64,000 bases of DNA. It comes from Austwickia sp. Its GTDB lineage: Bacteria > Actinomycetota > Actinomycetes > Actinomycetales > Dermatophilaceae. Below, one piece after another: positions 59,037-64,000 of this stretch. Each line of letters starts with the position of its first letter. Positions within the stretch are counted from its first letter, which is position 1. A program made the translations under genes and the position numbers. Location: positions 2,666,001-2,730,000 of the forward strand of contig CP064985.1 in assembly GCA_016699675.1 (NCBI GenBank). Reading direction: 5' to 3'. The notes beneath the pieces were generated by a model. It was not told where the DNA came from. It did not search any database and was given only the letters and a program-made list of their open reading frames with translations.

Positions 59037-60511
59037 CTGATTCCCGTCGCCTGGTCGACAAGCTCGACTCGTTCCGCAACCTGCTCCGTGATGACGGTGT
59101 GGGGGTGCTCGACTACATCGAGCAGCTCACCTACTTGCTGTTCCTCAAGATGGCGCACGAGCGCGCGACGAGGACGCTCAAGCCGCAGCAGATCGTGCCG
59201 CAGCAGTACTCCTGGCAGCGACTACTCGACGCCGAGGGAGTGGCCTTGGAGTTCGAGTACACGCGCATCCTGGTCGGGCTTGCTGGGCAGCCCGGAACTC
59301 TCGGAGTCATCTTCCGTAAGGCACAGAACCGCATCCAAGACCCGGCGAAACTCAAGCGCCTCATCGTTGACCTGATCGACAAGGAGCAGTGGTCGGCCTC
59401 CGGAACCGATCTCAAGGGCGACGCCTACGAGCAGCTTCTCGCGAAGGGAGCCTCTGACAGGGGCTCAGGTGCCGGTCAGTATTTCACCCCGCGCGATCTG
59501 ATCCAGGCAATCGTCGACGTGATCCAGCCATCAGCCGACGACTCGGTGATTGACCCCGCGTGCGGCACTGGAGGGTTCCTCCTCGTCGCCCATGACTATG
59601 CATCGAGCCACGCCGAGCGACTGACGCCGACCCAACGTAATCGCTTGCGCGACGACTTTGTTCACGGCACAGAACTCGTGGACGGTACCGCACGACTCGC
59701 CGCGATGAACCTTCTGCTGCACGGCATCGGCACGCCCGACGGTGACTCGCTGATTGACGTACGTGACGCGCTCATCGACGACCCCGGAGAGCGCTACAGT
59801 GTGGTGCTCTCAAATCCGCCGTTCGGACGGAAGTCGTCGATGACGATGGTCGGTGCCGATGGCCGCGAGTCGAAGGAAGACACGGAGATCGAGCGGGCCG
59901 ACTTCGTCACCACTACCTCGAACAAGCAGCTCAACTTCCTGCAGCACATCATGACGATCCTCGACATCAACGGGCGCGCGGCCGTCGTACTCCCCGACAA
60001 CGTGCTCTTCGAAGGCGGGGCGGGCGAAGTGCTGCGACGCAAGCTTCTCAATGACTTCGACCTGCACACCATTCTGCGACTGCCGACTGGCATCTTCTAC
60101 GCCCAAGGCGTCAAAGCGAACGTGCTGTTCTTCGACAAGAAGCCCGCGAGTGAGACTTCCTGGACTCGGAAGCTTTGGGTCTACGACCTGCGCACGAACC
60201 AGCACTTCACTCTCAAGCAGAACCCGCTGCGCAGAGCCCACCTGAACGAGTTCGTCGAGTCGTACCTGGCAGGCTCATCGCGCGACGCGCGCACGGAATC
60301 AGAACGCTGGAAGTCGTTTGAGTACGACGAGCTGATTGCTCGTGACAAGGTCAACCTCGACATCGCCTGGTTGCGCGATGACTCCCTCGACGAGCTCGAC
60401 TCGCTGCCCGCACCCGACGTCATCGCCCGCGAGATCGTTGAAGAACTCACCGCTGCCCTCGCCGAGTTCGAAGCGGTTGCTGCTGCGCTGGAAGCCGCAT
60501 CGACCGAGTAG
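59033..60511 (+). CDS. hsdM: Type I restriction-modification methylase subunit
   Basis: A 492-residue N6-adenine methyltransferase. The N-terminal helical domain (DYIEQLTYLLFLKMAHER) is followed by GAGQYFTPRDLIQAIVDV, the AdoMet motif I DPACGTGGFL, and the catalytic motif IV SNPPFG, then GRAAVVLPDNVLFEGG and ILRLPTGIFYAQGVKANVLFF. It modifies the site set by HsdS and forms the M2S core of the enzyme. The gene order hsdR-hsdS-(GIY-YIG)-abi-hsdM differs from the usual R-M-S or M-S-R. The ATG overlaps the abi stop. Confidence 0.96.
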   Translation: MTDSRRLVDKLDSFRNLLRDDGVGVLDYIEQLTYLLFLKMAHERATRTLKPQQIVPQQYSWQRLLDAEGVALEFEYTRILVGLAGQPGTLGVIFRKAQNRIQDPAKLKRLIVDLIDKEQWSASGTDLKGDAYEQLLAKGASDRGSGAGQYFTPRDLIQAIVDVIQPSADDSVIDPACGTGGFLLVAHDYASSHAERLTPTQRNRLRDDFVHGTELVDGTARLAAMNLLLHGIGTPDGDSLIDVRDALIDDPGERYSVVLSNPPFGRKSSMTMVGADGRESKEDTEIERADFVTTTSNKQLNFLQHIMTILDINGRAAVVLPDNVLFEGGAGEVLRRKLLNDFDLHTILRLPTGIFYAQGVKANVLFFDKKPASETSWTRKLWVYDLRTNQHFTLKQNPLRRAHLNEFVESYLAGSSRDARTESERWKSFEYDELIARDKVNLDIAWLRDDSLDELDSLPAPDVIAREIVEELTAALAEFEAVAAALEAASTE

Positions 60512-60547
60512 CTGAAGTGCCCCGCCTCACGCAGTCAGATGTGGAAA

Positions 60548-60575
60548 TGTCAATGTCGGTAGTGACAACTATGGT
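60548..60575 (+). promoter_or_regulatory. Promoter of the RloC-like gene
   Basis: TGTCAA (60548-60553), 16 nt, then TATGGT (60570-60575). The expected start point, ~7 nt later, falls on the GTG at 60582, so the message may be leaderless. An inverted pair TGTCA...TGACA overlaps the spacer and could be an operator. Confidence 0.45.
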
Positions 60576-60581
60576 GTAGTT

Positions 60582-62870
60582 GTGCTTCGCCGACTCGATC
60601 TCAAGGCTCCCTGGCGGTCGCTTGACCAGGGCTTCTGGCCCGATGACCGTCCTCTCGGCTGCCGGACGGTGATCTACGGACACAACGGCAGCGGCAAATC
60701 GACCTTGTCGGAACTCCTGCTCGGGCTAGCTGAGGGGACGTCATCGGCCGCTGTGGTTTGGGAACGCGACGACAAGCAGCGGACCACCGTCAACGCGGGC
60801 GGGGCGAGCCCATCGCCATCGATGGCCGTGTTCACGCGCAAGTGGGTGGACGCCAACCTGTCGGCGTTCCTGGATGGCGCCAGCGCCTCGGCCATCGTGA
60901 CGCTGGGGCGTGAGGCGATCGATGCCAAGGAGGAAGAGGCTCGGCTCGTTAACGAGATCGAAACGCTGCGTGGCGAGGCTGGTGAAGCGGAGAAGCAGCG
61001 GAAGATTGCGGCCGGCAAGGTCGACAAGCTCGCCCGCGAAGTTCAGGACCGGATCGTCTCCGAGCTCAAGGAGTTCGACTACAACTACTTCACGAAGAGC
61101 CGCTTCTCGGTCACCAAGGTCCAGGACGACCTTCGTGGTTACAAAGGCGAGTTCCCCGACAGCAACGCACATGCTGAGGCCCTGAAGCGGTTGGGCGAGG
61201 GCGCGCCCGCTCCCATTGCCGATGTTCTCGCGCCACCTGTAGGGGTTGCCGCCCGGCTGGAGGCCCTGGCGAGCCTCCTCACGGAGACGCCGACCCGGGT
61301 CGCCATTACGGCGTTGGAGGGCAACCCAACGGCTCAGACTTGGGTTGAGCAGGGACTCGAATTGCATGAAGAACTCGGTCACTGCCTCTTCTGCGCTGGG
61401 GCGGTAACGGGTGAGCGGCGGACCCAACTGGCGCGTCACTTCGATGAGAGCTGGCTCCAGATCCGGGGCAAGGCCAAGGACCTGCTCGGTGCTGTCACAC
61501 GCGAGAAGGAGATGCTCTCGGCCTGGCACTCGAATCTGCCGGTCACCGGCAGGCTGGTAAGCGACCTCCAGCCTGCTTACAGCCAGGCCCTAGACAAGGC
61601 GAAGGCAGAGGTAGATGAGCGGGTCGCCACACTGGAGACGGTAGAGGTGGCTCTCGGCGCAAAGGTCGATGACCCTAGCGCGACTCCCGAAGCCCCGGAC
61701 TGGTCGGTGCTGGTCAGCGCGCCGTCCACCACAGTTCTCGGGCGAGCGGTCGCCGAGCACAACGATCAGGTCCGCCGTTATAGCGAGGTGACGACCTGGC
61801 GCAAGCAGACCGTCCTGGATCACCTGGTTGGTTCGCAGAGTGAGACATACCGCGGTCTAGAGGAAAAGGCCAAGGAGCTGGGGGCCAAGAGCACTGCGAG
61901 CAACAAGGGAGCCGAGCTGGCTGAGCATCGGCTGGACGAGGTCCGTCAGGCGCAGTTCACGACCAAGGACATGGCGGATACACTGACCCGCGACCTGGCT
62001 CGCGTCTACGGCAAGGACCACCTGAGTGTGGCGGTCACTGAGGACGGAAAGTCGTATGCGTGTCGGCGAGGTGACAAGCCTGGAACCGATCTCAGCGATG
62101 GCGAGCGAACGACTCTGTCGCTGTTGTACTTCTTGCGAAAGCTTGAGGACGAACAGGTCCCCGGCGGTGACCCACTACAGCGGATCGTGGTCATTGACGA
62201 TCCCTCCAGCTCGCTCGACCGAGAGGCGCTGTTCGCGACCCATCAGTGGCTTGTGGACACGCTCAAGGGCTTCGGGCAGTACGTCGTTCTGACGCACGAC
62301 TTCAGCCTCCTACGACTGTTCATCAAGTCACACAGGAACGCCTGGGGTAAGTCGATGAAGCAGATCAACGATGGCAACGCGGACGAAGCCCGGTTCCCCA
62401 AGGTGGCATTCCTGGAGATGTACGCCGCTGTTGTCGATGGCGAGCGCCGTTCGAAGGTGGGCAAGCTACCGAGGCTGCTACTAAACAACACCTCGGAGTA
62501 CGCCTACCTTTTCTCGATGATCATGACTGGAATCGCCGACTCCGAAGACCACGAGCGCCTCTTCCTACTGCCAAACGCTGCCCGCCGAGTGCTGGAGGTC
62601 TTCGCCAGCTACAAGGCTCCGCATAGGACTGACTTCCTCCAGGCGCTGGAGGTGCTTGTCCAGGCCCAAGACGGAGAGCCATACCGGGACGTCTACGACT
62701 TCTGTAACCGGTTCTCCCACGGCGAGGGCAGCGAGAGTGTCGACGTGCTCGACGCCCGAGCTGTCTACGGGCAGATCCGGCGTTGTATGGAGTTCCTGCG
62801 AGCGGTCGATGGTGAGCATTTCGAGCGCATGTGCGCGGCCACGAGCACCAATCCAGCCGTGCTGCCATGA
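60582..62870 (+). CDS. RloC-like ATPase with zinc hook and anticodon-nuclease-type C-terminus
   Basis: A 762-residue ABC/SMC-type ATPase. Walker A is GHNGSGKST (33-41). Long coiled coils flank CLFC (C268/C271), a zinc-hook motif. The ABC signature LSDGERTTL is at 504-512, Walker B VVIDDPSSSLD is at ~536-546, and VVLTHDF is the H-loop. The C-terminus has R668-x3-E672 (NAARRVLE) and H713 (NRFSHGEG), in the order of the Arg/Glu/His site of PrrC and RloC. RloC cuts the tRNA anticodon and is linked to type I restriction genes. It follows hsdM by 70 bp. A generic AAA_13 role is the alternative. Confidence 0.8.
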   Translation: MLRRLDLKAPWRSLDQGFWPDDRPLGCRTVIYGHNGSGKSTLSELLLGLAEGTSSAAVVWERDDKQRTTVNAGGASPSPSMAVFTRKWVDANLSAFLDGASASAIVTLGREAIDAKEEEARLVNEIETLRGEAGEAEKQRKIAAGKVDKLAREVQDRIVSELKEFDYNYFTKSRFSVTKVQDDLRGYKGEFPDSNAHAEALKRLGEGAPAPIADVLAPPVGVAARLEALASLLTETPTRVAITALEGNPTAQTWVEQGLELHEELGHCLFCAGAVTGERRTQLARHFDESWLQIRGKAKDLLGAVTREKEMLSAWHSNLPVTGRLVSDLQPAYSQALDKAKAEVDERVATLETVEVALGAKVDDPSATPEAPDWSVLVSAPSTTVLGRAVAEHNDQVRRYSEVTTWRKQTVLDHLVGSQSETYRGLEEKAKELGAKSTASNKGAELAEHRLDEVRQAQFTTKDMADTLTRDLARVYGKDHLSVAVTEDGKSYACRRGDKPGTDLSDGERTTLSLLYFLRKLEDEQVPGGDPLQRIVVIDDPSSSLDREALFATHQWLVDTLKGFGQYVVLTHDFSLLRLFIKSHRNAWGKSMKQINDGNADEARFPKVAFLEMYAAVVDGERRSKVGKLPRLLLNNTSEYAYLFSMIMTGIADSEDHERLFLLPNAARRVLEVFASYKAPHRTDFLQALEVLVQAQDGEPYRDVYDFCNRFSHGEGSESVDVLDARAVYGQIRRCMEFLRAVDGEHFERMCAATSTNPAVLP

Positions 62871-62873
62871 GGG

Positions 62874-63038
62874 CGTGGGAGCAACCAACCACAGCTGCCT
62901 CTCCCGCCTGTGTGAGTCCCGTTTCGTAACACCTCGCTGGAGCAGGTAGCGCCACAGCGAGTCGGCCGTCACTCCGATGCACTCGCCAACTCGGACCAGC
63001 GGCGTGCCTCCTCGCCGGTCGCGCTGAGTGCTAGGCAT
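62874..63038 (-). pseudogene. Possible frame-shifted continuation of the HTH protein
   Basis: An ATG at 63038 overlaps the stop of the HTH gene and encodes PSTQRDRRGGTPLVRVGECI, then GVTADSLWRYLLQRGVTKRDS, which looks like a real HTH-type C-terminus and not random sequence. The frame then runs antisense into rloC, so its natural end is lost or unclear. It may be a separate small coupled gene or the tail of a broken one. Confidence 0.35.
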
Positions 63039-63312
63039 CTTGAGGTATCCGCGTCTTCGCCCACACCGTGCCTCGGTGAACTCCGTACCGGCGTGCCAGC
63101 GTCTTCACGCTGACACCGCCGGCGCGGGCTGTTCGCATAGCGTCCACTTCCTCGTCCGTGAGGCGTGTTCGAGATCGTTTCATTGGTTCTGCCGACGCGC
63201 CGATCAACGGGTCGTCGGCCCTGTCCTCCGTCTCGGGATCCTCACGGATGCCTTGATTCCACGCGGAAACCAGCCTCTCAACCCGTGGTCGCCTGTTCCC
63301 GTAGTGCTCCAT
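63031..63312 (-). CDS. Small helix-turn-helix protein at the right side of the island
   Basis: A 93-residue protein from ATG 63312, preceded by GTGGAAG. The N-terminal part is charged (GNRRPRVERLVSAWNQGI). The C-terminal part is a recombinase-type HTH: SRTRLTDEEVDAMRTARAGG, then VSVKTLARRYGVHRGTVWAKTR. Similar HTH tails occur in resolvases and in small accessory genes of mobile elements. It could be an excision factor or regulator of the island, or the remnant of a longer gene. An IS1380 end lies about 80 bp upstream of its start and may have cut off its promoter. Confidence 0.6.
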   Translation of the reverse strand: MEHYGNRRPRVERLVSAWNQGIREDPETEDRADDPLIGASAEPMKRSRTRLTDEEVDAMRTARAGGVSVKTLARRYGVHRGTVWAKTRIPQDA

Positions 63313-63322
63313 TGCTTCCACT

Positions 63323-63365
63323 TTGCTGAAGCGGCCGGGCCCGAAGGGTCTGGCCGCTTCAGCAA
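63323..63365. repeat. 14-bp perfect inverted repeat upstream of the HTH gene
   Basis: ttgctgaagcggcc (63323-63336) and ggccgcttcagcaa (63352-63365) with a 15-nt centre. It lies between the IS1380 end and the HTH gene start, and could be an operator for the HTH protein, an attenuator or a recombination site. Confidence 0.6.
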
Positions 63366-63393
63366 TATCGGGGACCGGGCTCGAACCCTTTAG

Positions 63394-64000
63394 CCCGGAT
63401 GTTGCATGGGGGCTTGCTGGTGGGGGCCGGGCCGTCGTTGACGCCTCGGTGGGGCTGATTCTGGCCGGTGGGTATGACAATGTCCCGGGGCGGCGCTTCC
63501 GGTGGGCGTCGTCTTCCACGGACGAGGGCTGTGTTGCGGGTTGTCGGGGCGGGGTGGTGGCGTTGCTCAGGGCGGGGCCAGGATCGCGAGGCGGTCCCAT
63601 CCGGTGGTGAAGAGTCCCGCCCAGGGCGCCGTGACCTTGACGTGGAGCAGGCGTTGCCTACCGGTGTGGGCCAGGGTGGCTGCGATGGTGAAGAGCCGCA
63701 GCCGTAGCGTCTTGGGTTCCCAGCGGCGGGCATCGGTGCTGGTGAAGGCCAGCATGCCCATCCACGCGATCAGGTCGTTCGCGAGTTGCACGATCAGGAG
63801 CCAGATTCGGTTCTGGGCGAAGCCCTGCAGGGGCAGGTTGGTCAGGCCGGTGTCTTTGGCGATGCGGATCCGGTCTTCGCAGCGGGCCCGGCGCCGGTGG
63901 CGTAGTTCCAGGTCGGCCAGTTGCCCACGGGTCGTGTTGGTGACGAAAGCGGTCAGCCGGTACCCCTCGACGTCGGTGAAGCGGAGTTGGGCGCCGGGGT
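63394..64000 (-). mobile_element. IS1380-family element, left part beyond the window
   Basis: The end cccggatgttgcatgg at 63394 resembles the left end of the IS1380 at 8483 (cccggatcgttcacga). The element continues past the window's right edge, so its other end and target duplication cannot be seen (a 4-bp duplication would be TTAG at 63390-63393). Confidence 0.7.
63567..64000 (-). CDS. IS1380-family transposase, C-terminal part, cut by window edge
   Basis: The reading frame enters from the window end with PGAQLRFTDVEGYRLTAFVT, then NTTRGQLADLELRHRRRARCED, RIRIAKDTGLTNLPLQGFAQN and LIVQLANDLIAWMGMLAF, ending at 63567. These are the final blocks of IS1380 transposases, parallel to the LEARHRAHARVEDRIRHAKD region of the one at 8603, but it is a clearly different member. 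The N-terminal ~300 residues lie outside. Confidence 0.92.
   Translation of the reverse strand, partial: PGAQLRFTDVEGYRLTAFVTNTTRGQLADLELRHRRRARCEDRIRIAKDTGLTNLPLQGFAQNRIWLLIVQLANDLIAWMGMLAFTSTDARRWEPKTLRLRLFTIAATLAHTGRQRLLHVKVTAPWAGLFTTGWDRLAILAPP

Noticed and set aside
63369..63384. gggctcgaaccc near the right IS1380 end as a tRNA remnant or attR for the tRNA-Ala site
   Set aside because: Only a 12-nt T-loop-like match in inverted orientation to the tRNA; stems do not pair, and integration would give a direct repeat.

Overview
The window is very GC-rich DNA with abundant GTG starts and stop/start overlaps (GTGA, ATGA). Its gene content is actinobacterial: a two-domain glutamine-dependent NAD synthase, a 13E12/DUF222-HNH protein, an mscL / SAF-domain / FmdB run, and a gephyrin-like moeA cluster ending in a SepX/GlpR-type membrane protein. 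This suggests a Micrococcales-type actinomycete (Dermatophilaceae/Intrasporangiaceae-like). That placement is inference from gene order and base composition.

Positions 1-23,000 hold housekeeping and accessory metabolism: a PPOX protein, an acyl-CoA-binding protein, nadE, a crotonase, a P-loop kinase, a branching-enzyme-like GH13, a glycosyltransferase divergent from a TetR gene with a clear operator, two zinc-ribbon membrane proteins and a GMC oxidoreductase. Two complete insertion sequences sit here. One is an IS630 element inside the stop codon of a hypothetical gene, and the other is an IS1380 element that splits a pair of tandem ~80 bp repeats. One GNAT gene is frameshifted. A small toxin-antitoxin-like pair and a tRNA-Arg(CCT) follow.

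Positions 24,100-38,600 are one co-directional block. A coiled-coil protein is followed by SWIM, DUF5691, MoxR AAA, DUF5682 and VWA genes joined by 4-bp overlaps. This matches the yehLMPQ (MoxR/VWA) type of system. Next come a 1555-aa SF1-helicase/endonuclease-like protein whose P-loop lysine is replaced, and a small conserved protein. A strong bidirectional hairpin ends the block.

Positions 38,600-47,400 hold mscL, a CpaB-like SAF protein, an FmdB zinc ribbon, a CPA1-type antiporter, 5-formyl-THF cyclo-ligase, and then moeA-moaC-mog-(21-codon mini-ORF)-rimJ-like-sepX/glpR. In other actinobacteria the MoeA-like protein and the membrane protein of this cluster act in cell division (Glp/GlpR, SepX).

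At 47,493 a tRNA-Ala(CGC) marks the edge of an integrated island of visibly lower GC. A large serine recombinase reads out through the antisense of the tRNA. A TetR gene is bracketed by two copies of one outward-facing regulatory module. A defence locus follows: hsdR, hsdS, a GIY-YIG/DUF4357 gene split by an IS21 element, an Abi/HEPN gene with a likely upstream RNA, hsdM, and an RloC-like ATPase carrying a zinc hook and an anticodon-nuclease-like R/E/H motif. The right side ends in a small HTH gene and a second IS1380 element cut by the window edge. The layout resembles the PrrC/RloC logic, in which a tRNA-cutting suicide enzyme backs up a type I restriction system.
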